64,000 nucleotides of DNA from Bacteroidota bacterium. GTDB lineage: Bacteria > Bacteroidota > Bacteroidia > AKYH767-A > OLB10. Position 1 is the stretch's first letter; every line of letters begins with the position of its first letter. Of the stretch, positions 53,180 to 62,495 are shown piece by piece. Position numbers and translations under genes: made by a program. The stretch is taken from assembly GCA_016717725.1 (NCBI GenBank), contig JADKFA010000012.1, positions 62,001-126,000 on the forward strand. The letters are read 5' to 3'. The notes beneath the pieces are model-generated. The model saw only the letters and a list, made by a program, of their open reading frames with translations. It searched no databases and had not been told where the DNA came from.

Positions 53180-54889
53180 ATGAAACTTTTTCGACGAAAA
53201 AGCATAAGTCAAATCTTAAAGCAAATTGAAGCTGGCGAATCAGAAAGCCACGGAGGTCTTAAAAAGCATCTTCGCGTTGTGGATCTTACTGCACTCGGAA
53301 TTGCTGCCATTATTGGTGCTGGAATTTTTAGTACTATTGGAAATGCGTCTGCTGCCGGTGGACCTGGTGTCGTTTTTCTTTTTGTTTTCACGGCCATCGC
53401 ATGTGGCTTTGCGGCTTTTTGCTATGCGGAGTTTGCAAGTTTAGTTCCTGTGAGTGGTTCTGCTTATACATATTCTTACGTGGCCTTCGGGGAGTTGTTT
53501 GCATGGATCATTGGATGGGCATTAATCATGGAATATGCCATCGGAAATATTGTTGTTGCCATTTCGTGGTCGAGTTATTTCGCTACGTTGTTAAGTCATA
53601 TTAAAATTCCTTCACTGGGTTTTGCAGATGGAATTATTCTTCCTGCATGGTCGGGAATCGATTATTTTTCTGCAAAGCGTGCATTCATCGAAGTGCAAAA
53701 TTCAGGTGTAGATTTAACAACTGTAAAATCTGAAGGTGTGCGTGCATGGTTAACGGCTCCGCAGATGGGAAGTCTTAGAATCATCATGGATATACCAGCC
53801 TTGGTCATCAATATTTTGATTACGTGGTTGGTTTATCGAGGTATGAAAGAGTCGAGAAATGCGAGTAATGTAATGGTCGTTGTGAAGCTGATTGCGGTTT
53901 TTTTGGTTATTGCTGTTGGCGCCTTTTATGTAGATCCAGAAAATTGGGATCCGTTTTTACCTGAAGGATGGGTGGGTGTTTTAGCAGGCGTGTCAGGAGT
54001 GTTTTTTGCTTACATTGGATTTGATGCCATCTCTACCACTGCGGAAGAATGTCACAATCCACAACGCGATTTACCAAAGGGAATGTTTAATGCAATCATT
54101 ATATGTACTATTCTTTATGTATTAATTGCATTAATTCTCACCGGAATGGTAAACTATAAGGAATTGAGAGTGGAAGATCCACTGGCCTTCGTATTTGGAT
54201 ATCGTGGATTGAATTGGATGAGTAGTATCATCGCCGTGAGTGCGGTATTTGCCATGGCAAGTGTGATGCTTGTTTTTCAATTGGGCCAACCTCGAATTTG
54301 GATGAGCATGAGTCGTGATGGATTATTGCCAAAAAGTTTTTCAAAGATCCATCCTAAGTATGGTACTCCTTCGTTTGCTACCATCGTAACTGGATTACTG
54401 GTTGGAATACCTCTCTTTTTTATTGATATGAATACGGTAACCGATTTATGTTCGATCGGAACATTGTTTGCATTTATATTGGTTTGTGGTGGTGTATTGA
54501 TGCTACAAAAGCAAACCGATTTACCTCGTAAATTTAAGGTTCCATACGTTAATGGAAAATGGATTGTATCTGGGCTCTTCCTCATCACGATGTGTTGGTT
54601 GATGATATTTCAGAAGCAATGGATTCATGATTTTGTAAATCCTTTCGTGAATGTAGAATCCATTCCAAACTTTATTTTCTTCTTGGTGTTTGCAATGATG
54701 TCGGTGTATAGTTTTATCAAAAACCTTTCCGTTATCCCTGTATTTGGAATTCTTTCTTGTCTGTATTTGATGGCTCAAATTCATTTCCATCAATGGTTGG
54801 GTTTTGGAATTTGGTTGATCATCGGTCTCATCTTGTATTTCACTTATGGGTATAAGAACAGTTTGTTGCATAAGAAGAATATTGGCTAG
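53180..54889 (+). CDS. APC-superfamily amino acid permease
   Basis: A 569-residue transporter with around 12-14 membrane helices. TM1 carries LTALGIAAIIGAGIFSTIG, the substrate-binding unwound G-A-G motif of the APC fold. FCYAEFASLVPVSGSAYTYS (TM3 region) and GWALIMEYAIGNIVVAISWS follow. A long periplasmic loop (about residues 148-195, DYFSAKRAFIEVQNSGVDLT...) precedes the next helix. FFAYIGFDAISTTAEECHNP (TM6, F-D-x-x-[ST]) is typical of the CAT subfamily of cationic amino acid transporters. It is monocistronic. Confidence 0.93.
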   Translation: MKLFRRKSISQILKQIEAGESESHGGLKKHLRVVDLTALGIAAIIGAGIFSTIGNASAAGGPGVVFLFVFTAIACGFAAFCYAEFASLVPVSGSAYTYSYVAFGELFAWIIGWALIMEYAIGNIVVAISWSSYFATLLSHIKIPSLGFADGIILPAWSGIDYFSAKRAFIEVQNSGVDLTTVKSEGVRAWLTAPQMGSLRIIMDIPALVINILITWLVYRGMKESRNASNVMVVVKLIAVFLVIAVGAFYVDPENWDPFLPEGWVGVLAGVSGVFFAYIGFDAISTTAEECHNPQRDLPKGMFNAIIICTILYVLIALILTGMVNYKELRVEDPLAFVFGYRGLNWMSSIIAVSAVFAMASVMLVFQLGQPRIWMSMSRDGLLPKSFSKIHPKYGTPSFATIVTGLLVGIPLFFIDMNTVTDLCSIGTLFAFILVCGGVLMLQKQTDLPRKFKVPYVNGKWIVSGLFLITMCWLMIFQKQWIHDFVNPFVNVESIPNFIFFLVFAMMSVYSFIKNLSVIPVFGILSCLYLMAQIHFHQWLGFGIWLIIGLILYFTYGYKNSLLHKKNIG

Positions 54890-55102
54890 TTCAATTATAT
54901 TCATTGAAAAATTGGTTTTAAACGACTAGTTGTACGCTACTTAGCGAATCAATTGTGTCTCTATATTTTTGATTATTTTTGTTTCCTACTTTGTACTGCG
55001 AAGTTGGTACTACATTCAGTGACCTCATAAGGTTGTGTCTTATCAAAAACAATAAATGTCAACGATCTTATAAACGAAGCAGTATATAAAAAAAGAAACA
55101 TT
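54890..55102. other. Spacer without recognisable features
   Basis: 213 bases between the permease and the SDR gene with no gene, no strong hairpin and only weak TAnnTTTG-like words. Confidence 0.5.
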
Positions 55103-55855
55103 ATGATTGCATTAATTACAGGGGCTAGTTCCGGTTTTGGAAGAGCCATCGCATTGAAATTTGCCGAGCATGGTTGGGATGTGATTATTACAGGTCGCAG
55201 AAAAGAAAAGTTAGAAGAATTAGAACACATCATCCTCGATACTTACGAAACGAAGGTTTATTCACTTTGTTTTGATGTTCGCGATCGAAAGCAAGTGAAA
55301 ATTGAGTTAGATGCATTGCCTCATTTCTGGAAGGAGATTGATGTATTGGTAAATAATGCAGGACTCGCCTCAGGAATGTCTGCAATTTATGATGGTGACA
55401 TCGATGATTGGGAAAAGATGATCGATACAAACGTAAAAGGTTTATTGTATGTAAGCAGAACAATTTTACCGTGGATGATTGAACGGAAGCGCGGTCATGT
55501 AATTAATATTGGTTCCACTGCAGGAAAGGATGCTTATGCTTATGGTAATGTTTACTGCGGATCAAAGTTCGCTGTAGATGCTATTACAAAGTCGATGCGC
55601 ATTGATTTATTACCGCATGGAATCAAAGTCACTGCGGTAAATCCAGGAGCTGCCGAAACGGAATTTTCATTGGTGCGATTTAAAGGAGATGCAGAGAAAG
55701 CCAAGTCTATTTATAAAGGATTTGATCCCTTGCAAGCAAATGATATCGCTGATGTAGTATGGTTCGCTGCGAGTCGACCTCCGCATGTAAATTTAAATGA
55801 TATTGTGATGACTCCACTGGCACAAGCGAATTCCGTGTACATTAATAAAAAGTAA
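55103..55855 (+). CDS. SDR-family NADP(H) oxidoreductase (YdfG-like)
   Basis: A 250-residue short-chain dehydrogenase: cofactor loop TGASSGFGRAIALKFAEHGW at the N-terminus, LVNNAGLASG (NNAG), catalytic Ser in NIGSTAGKDAYAYGN and YCGSKFAVD (Y-x-x-x-K). RFKGDAEKAKSIYKGFDPLQ and DIVMTPLAQAN near the end match the YdfG/serine-3-hydroxy-acid dehydrogenase group. The substrate is probably a small hydroxy acid. The amidohydrolase gene starts two bases after the stop, so they are co-transcribed. Confidence 0.93.
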   Translation: MIALITGASSGFGRAIALKFAEHGWDVIITGRRKEKLEELEHIILDTYETKVYSLCFDVRDRKQVKIELDALPHFWKEIDVLVNNAGLASGMSAIYDGDIDDWEKMIDTNVKGLLYVSRTILPWMIERKRGHVINIGSTAGKDAYAYGNVYCGSKFAVDAITKSMRIDLLPHGIKVTAVNPGAAETEFSLVRFKGDAEKAKSIYKGFDPLQANDIADVVWFAASRPPHVNLNDIVMTPLAQANSVYINKK

Positions 55856-55857
55856 AA

Positions 55858-57483
55858 ATGCAAAAATTATTTTATTTCTTTTGTGTAATCAGTTTAGGTT
55901 GGATGGGCTGTAGTTCATCTCCAAAAGTTGATGCGATTTATTATAATGCAAAAATTTATACGGTTGATAGTGCGTTCTCAATTGTTGAAGCTATTGCTAT
56001 TAAAGATGGAAAAATAGTAGCCACTGGTTCTTCATCCGATTTGTTGAAGATGGATGCTATCGAAAAAATTGATTTGAAAGGTCAGTTTGTTTACCCTGGA
56101 TTTTATGATGCACATTGTCATTTTTATGGCTATGGCGTCGATCTAAAAAAAACATGGCTCATCGGAACCACTTCTTTTGATGCAATTATCGATACGTTGG
56201 TTAAATACCAAGATCGTCGCTTCATGGGTTGGGTATTTGGTAGAGGATGGGATCAAAATGATTGGACCGATAAATCGTATCCGAATAAATCGAAGTTGGA
56301 TTCGTTGTTTCCCGATGTACCTGTCATTTTATTGCGAATTGATGGACACGCAGCATTGGTAAATCAAAAGGCACTCGACATTTGTAAGGTGAATGAAAAT
56401 TCGTCGGTAATCGGTGGACAATTTATTAAGCAAAATGGCAAACTCACCGGACTACTCATCGACAATGCCGTTGATTTTGTAAAGTTGAAAATTCCCACGC
56501 CCGGAACGCCTGATTTAATTGAAGCTTTATTAGCGGCTCAAAAAAATTGTTTTGAAGTAGGTCTTACCAACGTGACCGATGCAGGATTAGATGTAAGCAC
56601 CATTTTATTAATTGATAGTTTGCAAAAAGCAAATCAATTAAAAATGCGAATGAATGCCATGGTAAGTTTTACGAAAGACAATCTGGAGTATTATCGGAAA
56701 AATGGAAAGTATCATTCCGATCGTTTAAATGTACAATCGTTTAAATTGTATGCCGATGGTGCACTCGGATCGAGAGGCGCTTGTTTATTGCATCCTTATG
56801 CCGACATGCCCGATCATTCCGGATTTTTATTGTCGACAGTCGATTCAATCATCTACGCTGCGCAACAAGCGAAGGAAATCGGATTCCAATTGAATACGCA
56901 TTGTATTGGTGATTCTGCCAACAGACTCCTATTAAAAATTTACGGAGAAGTATTAAAAGGCAAAAATGATTTGCGTTGGCGCATCGAGCACGCGCAAGTT
57001 TTATCGCCTGATGATTTTAGTTTGTTCTCACAATATTCCATCATTCCTTCCGTACAACCTACACATGCTACGAGTGATATGTATTGGGCGAAGGATAGAG
57101 TGGGAGAGGAACGAATAAAAACAGCTTATGCGTACAAAAAATTATTGAAGGAGCGCGGAATGATCGCTGCAGGATCTGACTTTCCAGTGGAAGCGATTAA
57201 TCCACTCTTTGGATTTTATGCTGCGGTGTCACGGAAGGATCAAAATAATTTTCCCGAGAATGGATTTCAACCAGAAAATGCACTTACACGCGAAGAAGCG
57301 CTAAAAGCCATGACCATCTGGGCTGCGTATGCAGGATTTGAAGAGAGTTATAGAGGAAGTTTAGAAAAAGGAAAAGATGCCGATTTCGTGATCCTCGAAA
57401 AAGATCTCATGCAAGCCGACGAAAAAGAACTCTTTAAAATAAAAGTTCTTCAAACTCACATCGCCGGCGGAAGAGTTTTTTGA
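55858..57483 (+). CDS. YtcJ-like amidohydrolase, lipoprotein
   Basis: A 541-residue metal-dependent amidohydrolase. The N-terminus (FYFFCVISLGWMGCSSSPK) is a lipobox-type signal with Cys19, placing it in the periplasm or on a membrane surface. Metal-binding motifs are YDAHCHFYGYG, HCIGDSANR, IEHAQVLSPDDF and AGSDFPVEA. The YtcJ group includes enzymes of uncertain substrates (formamide- or lactone-like). It is co-transcribed with the SDR gene, which may share a substrate. Confidence 0.92.
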   Translation: MQKLFYFFCVISLGWMGCSSSPKVDAIYYNAKIYTVDSAFSIVEAIAIKDGKIVATGSSSDLLKMDAIEKIDLKGQFVYPGFYDAHCHFYGYGVDLKKTWLIGTTSFDAIIDTLVKYQDRRFMGWVFGRGWDQNDWTDKSYPNKSKLDSLFPDVPVILLRIDGHAALVNQKALDICKVNENSSVIGGQFIKQNGKLTGLLIDNAVDFVKLKIPTPGTPDLIEALLAAQKNCFEVGLTNVTDAGLDVSTILLIDSLQKANQLKMRMNAMVSFTKDNLEYYRKNGKYHSDRLNVQSFKLYADGALGSRGACLLHPYADMPDHSGFLLSTVDSIIYAAQQAKEIGFQLNTHCIGDSANRLLLKIYGEVLKGKNDLRWRIEHAQVLSPDDFSLFSQYSIIPSVQPTHATSDMYWAKDRVGEERIKTAYAYKKLLKERGMIAAGSDFPVEAINPLFGFYAAVSRKDQNNFPENGFQPENALTREEALKAMTIWAAYAGFEESYRGSLEKGKDADFVILEKDLMQADEKELFKIKVLQTHIAGGRVF

Positions 57484-57639
57484 TTCAATTATTAATTAAA
57501 TTTTGAGTCAAAAATAATTCAAAGGGTAGTAGAAAATCCTAAGTTGAGTTAAAAATTATATTTATCAATTCTAATTATAAAAACCAAGAGTCAATAATCT
57601 TAATTCTGAATTCTGAATTCTTAATTCTTAATTAAATAA
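57484..57639. repeat. Spacer with AATTCTGAATTC words
   Basis: Repeated TTAATTCTGAATTCTGAATTCTTAATTCTTAATT words at 57600-57633 lead straight into the GTG start of the antiporter gene. The first part holds no visible feature. Confidence 0.65.
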
Positions 57640-58824
57640 GTGTCGCAAAACAACATCCTCATCTTCATCTGTGCACTGATCATCGTGTCCTATGTTTTCG
57701 ATATTATTTCGAAGAAGATTAAAATACCTTCTGTTTTATTATTAATTGGTTTAGGTATTGGGTTAAAATTTTTAGCTATTCAGTTTGGATTTGTCTCTGT
57801 TGACTTCATGGTTATTATTCCAACATTGGGCACCATTGGACTAATTTTAATTGTTTTTGAAGGGGGATTGGAATTAGAATATCATACTGATAAAAACCAT
57901 ATTATTCGAAATGCCTTAATTGTGTCGATTGTAGGTTTGTTGGCTACCGCAATTGGTATTGCAGGAATTTTCGCCTATTTCACAGGAGAAACTTATTATC
58001 GTTGTTTGCTCAATGCCATTCCATATAGTGTAATTAGCTCTGCAATTGCCATACCTTCCGCCGCAAGTTTAGGAACGAAAAGTAAAAGTTTTGTAACGTT
58101 TGAAAGCTCTTTCTCTGATATTTTTGGAATTGTATTTTATAATTATGCTTTGGTTTACTCTTCCATTTCATTGGGTGTTTTTTTCAATTTGGGCGTTGAA
58201 CTATTCACAGTAAGTTTACTTTCGCTTGCATTTTGTGTCTTGTTGCTTTATTTGTTAAAGGCAATTGATCACCATATTAAGTTTATCTTGATTTTGACAG
58301 TAATGATACTATTGTATGCTGTTGGAAAAGCATTTCATCTCAGCTCGTTAATCTTAGTCTTGATTTTTGGATTAATGGTTCGAAATATTAATCTCATTAA
58401 AACCGAATTCATTCAAAAGAATTTTAACACTGAAAAGTTTAAAAAGGACTTTGACTTTATGCAAAGTATCACTGCCGAAGGTGTGTTTTTAATTAAAACT
58501 TTCTTCTTTATAATTTTTGGTTACATCATTGATGTGTCCTTGCTAACCGACGAGAAAATGTTGGTCATCGCAGTCAGTTCTGTTCTTGCAATCTATTTTC
58601 TTCGTTTGATTTATTTGAAGATAGTTATCAAGCACATCTTGCCCGAATTTTTTTACTCTCCACGAGGATTAATCAGTATCTTATTATACATTGGATTACC
58701 CGAAGAAATGAAAATACCGCAATTACATGTAGGACTTCTCTTTTTTATTGTTTTATCCACCAGTTTGGTGATGATAAGCAGTGTTTTTGTTCAGCCACAA
58801 CAAAAGGAAGATATGCAGGAATAA
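57640..58824 (+). CDS. Cation/proton antiporter (CPA family)
   Basis: A 394-residue antiporter with about 11-12 helices. Its NhaP/Na_H-exchanger-like core includes PSVLLLIGLGIGLKFLAIQF, IPTLGTIGLILIVFEGGLEL (the conserved F-E/D-G-x-x-L membrane site), and SVISSAIAIPSAASLG, where helix TM4-5 residues shape the ion site. There is no C-terminal RCK/TrkA regulatory domain. It would exchange Na+ or K+ for protons at the inner membrane. The start is GTG 57640; the repeats directly upstream leave no clear Shine-Dalgarno. Confidence 0.88.
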   Translation: MSQNNILIFICALIIVSYVFDIISKKIKIPSVLLLIGLGIGLKFLAIQFGFVSVDFMVIIPTLGTIGLILIVFEGGLELEYHTDKNHIIRNALIVSIVGLLATAIGIAGIFAYFTGETYYRCLLNAIPYSVISSAIAIPSAASLGTKSKSFVTFESSFSDIFGIVFYNYALVYSSISLGVFFNLGVELFTVSLLSLAFCVLLLYLLKAIDHHIKFILILTVMILLYAVGKAFHLSSLILVLIFGLMVRNINLIKTEFIQKNFNTEKFKKDFDFMQSITAEGVFLIKTFFFIIFGYIIDVSLLTDEKMLVIAVSSVLAIYFLRLIYLKIVIKHILPEFFYSPRGLISILLYIGLPEEMKIPQLHVGLLFFIVLSTSLVMISSVFVQPQQKEDMQE

Positions 58825-58830
58825 AAGGAA

Positions 58831-60010
58831 TTATTCTGTACTTTTTAATGCCTCAATCTTTTCTAAAAGCAAATCAGCCGTTTTGCTTTCTACACCCGCC
58901 ATCTTGGCTAAATAAATAGTATGTTTGCAAACGATCATCGCGTCTTCTTTCTTTTGAAGTTTATATTGTATACAGGCTAAAGTGTAATTATGTCTTACAT
59001 TGTCGCCCATTTTTACGGCTGCTTTTCGCCCACGCTTCAGCTTTCACTAACTGTTCGCGATCAATTACTCGCTCGTAATAATTATAGGCTACTTCATTCA
59101 ATCTTCGATAGTCGTTTTGGCAAAACTTTTCAATAAAGGGAACTGCTAACTCTTGATAATTTTTCCAGTCCGATTTCATTTTAGCGCGATTCAAATGCGC
59201 ATAGGCAATAATTTTGTCAGCAATCACTAACTTAGATTTACCCAATTTAGATATCATGTCGTTGTATCCTAATGTATCAAGTTTTTGAACTCTCGTCATT
59301 AAGGCGCCATTATATACTCCTAGAATTTTGTTGTCGATACTATCCTCAGTGTATATTTGTTGATAGGCGTCTTTATTCAAAATAACTCTGTTAAAGGCTG
59401 GCATATCCACATCTTTGAATAAGTCGTACATGATTCTCCAATTCTCTTGTTTTAATAATTCTTCATCACTCAAGCCTGATAAATAGGAATTAACACCAAC
59501 TTGATTGTCGAGTCCGGCACGATCTAACATTTTAAAGTAGGTGTAGATTTCAGGAACAGTGGCAGTCTTTGAAAAATATTTTCTTTCAAATGTGCGTAGT
59601 TGTTTGGTGGTGTCTAAAGCATCATATCCCAAAGTAATAAAGTCAAGAACATCTTTTTTCCCTGCTTCACGATGCATCATGGTTGTGGCTGGATAGTCGA
59701 AGAAAATATGAGCAGGAAAATTTTGAACTTTTAATTTCTTGTTTAAATTCTTGCCTTCTTTCTCCATGTCCATTTTTATATTGATAAAATTCTTGTTGTA
59801 AAAATTGGCAACATTAATATCCGTATAAACTTTTTCAGTCATTTCCGAACAGTAATGACACCAAGACGCATATGCGTGTAAAAAAATTGGCTTTTTGTCG
59901 GCCTTTGCTTTTACAATGGCTTCATCAAAGGTGATGGGCAAGAAATGAATACTGTCTCGTAATTGGGAATAGCCGCTAATGCTTATGGAAATGAAGGCTA
60001 ATTTTTTCAT
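58831..60010 (-). pseudogene. Exported thioredoxin-like / TPR protein, split by a one-base frameshift near its 3' end
   Basis: The frame from 60010 reads a signal peptide (MKKLAFISISISGYSQ), a thioredoxin-like domain with KPIFLHAYASWCHYCSEMTE (CxxC: C-H-Y-C) and KLKVQNFPAHIFFDYPAT, then a helical C-terminal half. It stops early at 58988. In the next frame TPR-like sequence continues as AVKMGDNVRHNYTLACIQYK to LLLEKIEALKSTE, ending at 58831. Removing one base from the T4 run at 59023-59026 (A4 in the coding strand) gives one 392-residue protein reading AEAWAKAAVKMGDNVRHNYT. A periplasmic thiol-disulfide protein with a TPR-type tail is implied. Confidence 0.82.
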
Positions 60011-60105
60011 AGTGTAGTGAATATTATTCTTGGAATTAGTCTAATTGACGAATTTACAATTATTGACTGTGTTTTTTATGAAATGAATATGAATGTATCA
60101 CTTAT

Positions 60106-60720
60106 TTACCGACTTGGAATTAGGCAATAAGGTAGTTTCCAGTCTTTTTTACTTCGATTTTGTAAGGGAACAACCTCACCTTCGCAATTCGTCAATGCTC
60201 CGGTAGCCGATCGCTTTAATGTTTTTAATTGTCCGGCTTTGATAGCTAAAATTACTTTTGTTTGAAGAATATCCATTGATAGGTTTAAGTTTTCTTTTCC
60301 AAGGGCGATGCCCTGTTCGTTATTATACAAATCCATCTCTACCGCGGTCGCATCTTGCAAAACGCCATCTTCTGTTTTACCTTTTCTAAATGCCCTATAA
60401 TTTCCGCGTTCATGTGCCTTGCCAAGGCTTCGTGCTGCTCTAGCGCCTATATGTTGGGTCAAGCTTGCCATCCAAAATGTATGTCGGAAAGCGTCTAATG
60501 TGCCTCCATGAGGAAATGTGTCTAATAGATTTTCCTGGCGGATCAGGTTCGTTTGTTTTCTGGTTTCCGTCGTAATCCGAAATGCTTTTTTTGCTTTGAA
60601 AAGATGGGTTAATGTCCATGTTTTTTCAGCACAACTCAATTTAAAAAATTGCGAGCAGATCGATTGTGCTTTAATACCATCAACAAAGAAAAATGAAATG
60701 AGTAAAAGAGTTATCCTCAT
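60106..60720 (-). CDS. Secreted DUF6973-like protein
   Basis: A 204-residue protein with a signal peptide (MRITLLLISFFFVDGIKAQS). Its conserved core includes HGGTLDAFRHTFWMASLTQH, ARAARSLGKAHERGN and DLYNNEQGIALG, the His/Asn/Asp-bearing pattern of the DUF6973 family, which in some contexts is linked to wall- or phage-associated proteins. The function is not established. The ATG overlaps the stop of the 147-residue gene upstream by four bases, so the two are coupled. Confidence 0.75.
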   Translation of the reverse strand: MRITLLLISFFFVDGIKAQSICSQFFKLSCAEKTWTLTHLFKAKKAFRITTETRKQTNLIRQENLLDTFPHGGTLDAFRHTFWMASLTQHIGARAARSLGKAHERGNYRAFRKGKTEDGVLQDATAVEMDLYNNEQGIALGKENLNLSMDILQTKVILAIKAGQLKTLKRSATGALTNCEGEVVPLQNRSKKDWKLPYCLIPSR

Positions 60721-61160
60721 TTACCGTTGAAATACATCATCGCTTTTGCCAAGGCAAATCCAAAAAATTGAAGTTGATCTTGCTGGTTGTCGGTCTGGCC
60801 TACTAACCCAACTCGAAAACGATCCCAAAGAATTTCGGGGGCATCTAAGGTAGGAATGCAATAGTATTCAGGCGCACCTCTCAGTTTTGTATAAATTAAG
60901 ATGATGGCACAGGGCTTTTCTTCGCCTGGACGATGTAGTCCTTTAAAAACAGCTTTACGATCACCATATTCTACTTCATGGATGTCTTTTACTTTGTAAT
61001 TGTCTTTTAAAGCAACTTTCATCTGCATAAACATCTTGTATCCCACCGATCCCATTACGTATTCTTCCTCTGTTGTAGGTGCTATTTTTGTGTCTTGCGC
61101 ATGGAGCTGTTGAAAGGGTAAAAGGAGTACAAAGAGTGACAATAGAAGATACTTTTTCAT
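60717..61160 (-). CDS. Small secreted protein, unknown function
   Basis: A 147-residue protein with a clear signal peptide (MKKYLLLSLFVLLLPFQQLH, AQ). The mature part (VMGSVGYKMFMQMKVALKDN, AVFKGLHRPGEEKPCAIILI) is strand-rich and ends with LQFFGFALAKAMMYFNGK. I recognise no family. It is the first gene of a two-gene unit with the DUF6973-like gene; the divergent cupin gene lies upstream. Confidence 0.7.
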   Translation of the reverse strand: MKKYLLLSLFVLLLPFQQLHAQDTKIAPTTEEEYVMGSVGYKMFMQMKVALKDNYKVKDIHEVEYGDRKAVFKGLHRPGEEKPCAIILIYTKLRGAPEYYCIPTLDAPEILWDRFRVGLVGQTDNQQDQLQFFGFALAKAMMYFNGK

Positions 61161-61289
61161 ATTTTAAAGATTTTCACAAATTTAAGCAAGAGATTCACCC
61201 CTTTCCAAGTAATATTTACCTTGTTTTTGTCCTTTTATTCAAGAATCTACCTATATATTTGTATTCCAAATTTATTCTGCTTTAATATT

Positions 61290-62186
61290 ATGGCTACAAA
61301 ATCAGTTGTTTTAGCTCAACTCGGCGACATCGTCGTTGAAAAAAAGTATGGGATGTCTTACGAAGAATTTGCAGAGAAACATCTTTTTGCAAATTATCCC
61401 GTTGTTATTGGGGATGCCTGCAAGGATTGGCCTGCAAAGGATAAATTTACGCCTCAGTTTTTTAAGGATAACTACGCAAATAGAGAAGTGAAAGTGCAAG
61501 GGAAAACTTTTCTTTTAGGTGATTTCATCGATTTAATGATGACTTCTACGAAGGAAAATCCTGCTCCTTATCCTTGTAAATTGCAAATTGACAGAGATTA
61601 TCCAGAGCTTATTCCGGATGTTTCTCCGCGTTTTAAATATGCATTGCCCGACAGAACACATAGTAAAATTCTTCCCGAAGGATTTATCGGGGGTGCCGAT
61701 ACGTTAGAGATTTTTTTAGGGAGTCCGGGCGGACAATTTCCCTACATGCATTATGACTATATGTGTTTGCATGCGTTTGTCACTCAGCTTTACGGCGACA
61801 AAGAATTCACAGTGGTTCCACCCTCGCAAACCGAATATGTTTATCCCGATCCCAATAATACATGGGTGTCGCTTATCGATAATCAACGCCAACCCGATTT
61901 AAATAAGTTTCCACTGTGGTCAAAGGCAACTCCCATTTCCTTTGTAGTTGGACCTGGTGAAACGATGTTTATCCCCTGCGGATGGTGGCACACGGCACAC
62001 TCACTAACGCCTACCATATCCGTCGCCCTCGATTGCCTAAATGCTTCCAATTGGAAGAACTTTATGGGCGAAGTAGACATAATGATGAGCCGCAATAATA
62101 AAGCGAAAGCAATGGCGGCCTCCATGTTCCTAAACGTCCTCGGCGGTGTCTTCTCCACCACTGAAAAATTGGGGATGAAGATTTAG
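61290..62186 (+). CDS. JmjC / cupin-like oxygenase-type protein
   Basis: A 298-residue protein of the cupin_8/JmjC-like group. The first Fe ligands are in QFPYMHYDYM (H-x-D), with the distal His in FIPCGWWHTAHSLTPTISVA. The N-terminal part (YEEFAEKHLFANYPVVIGDA, then DWPAKDKFTPQFFKDN) has the usual W-P-A turn of this family. These proteins hydroxylate proteins, RNA or small molecules using 2-oxoglutarate; the target is unknown. The start is ATG 61290, since residues upstream are hydrophobic, not conserved and run over the promoter region. Confidence 0.88.
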   Translation: MATKSVVLAQLGDIVVEKKYGMSYEEFAEKHLFANYPVVIGDACKDWPAKDKFTPQFFKDNYANREVKVQGKTFLLGDFIDLMMTSTKENPAPYPCKLQIDRDYPELIPDVSPRFKYALPDRTHSKILPEGFIGGADTLEIFLGSPGGQFPYMHYDYMCLHAFVTQLYGDKEFTVVPPSQTEYVYPDPNNTWVSLIDNQRQPDLNKFPLWSKATPISFVVGPGETMFIPCGWWHTAHSLTPTISVALDCLNASNWKNFMGEVDIMMSRNNKAKAMAASMFLNVLGGVFSTTEKLGMKI

Positions 62187-62495
62187 ATTAATTCAGAATG
62201 CAGTCCCGATAGCTATCGGGATCAGAATTAAGTCTCGATAGCAATTGGAATCAGAACCTGCTTGCAGACAAGTTCGTGTATTAGCGGATTGGTGTATTCG
62301 TAACCTGCTTGCAGCAGGCAAGTTCGTATATTCGTATCGATTCGTATCGCGAAGCCTCTCGGTCTATTTTCGCATTTTCGCTCCCGATCCTTCGGGATCG
62401 TGTCATTCGCTCCCGACAAATCGGGATCGCGTCTTCGTGAATTCGTATCCCAAGCCTCACAACAAAATTCTGAATTCTTAATTCTGAATTCTGAA
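62187..62495. repeat. Repeat-filled spacer
   Basis: Holds the 18-base palindrome TCCCGATAGCTATCGGGA (62204-62221), a degenerate copy near 62233, and two copies of AACCTGCTTGCAG...AAGTTCGT (62256 and 62301). CCCGAT...ATCGGGA-like inverted words lie near 62383-62430, and AATTCTGAATTC words at 62466-62498 touch the stop of the DUF4442 gene. No gene. Confidence 0.75.
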
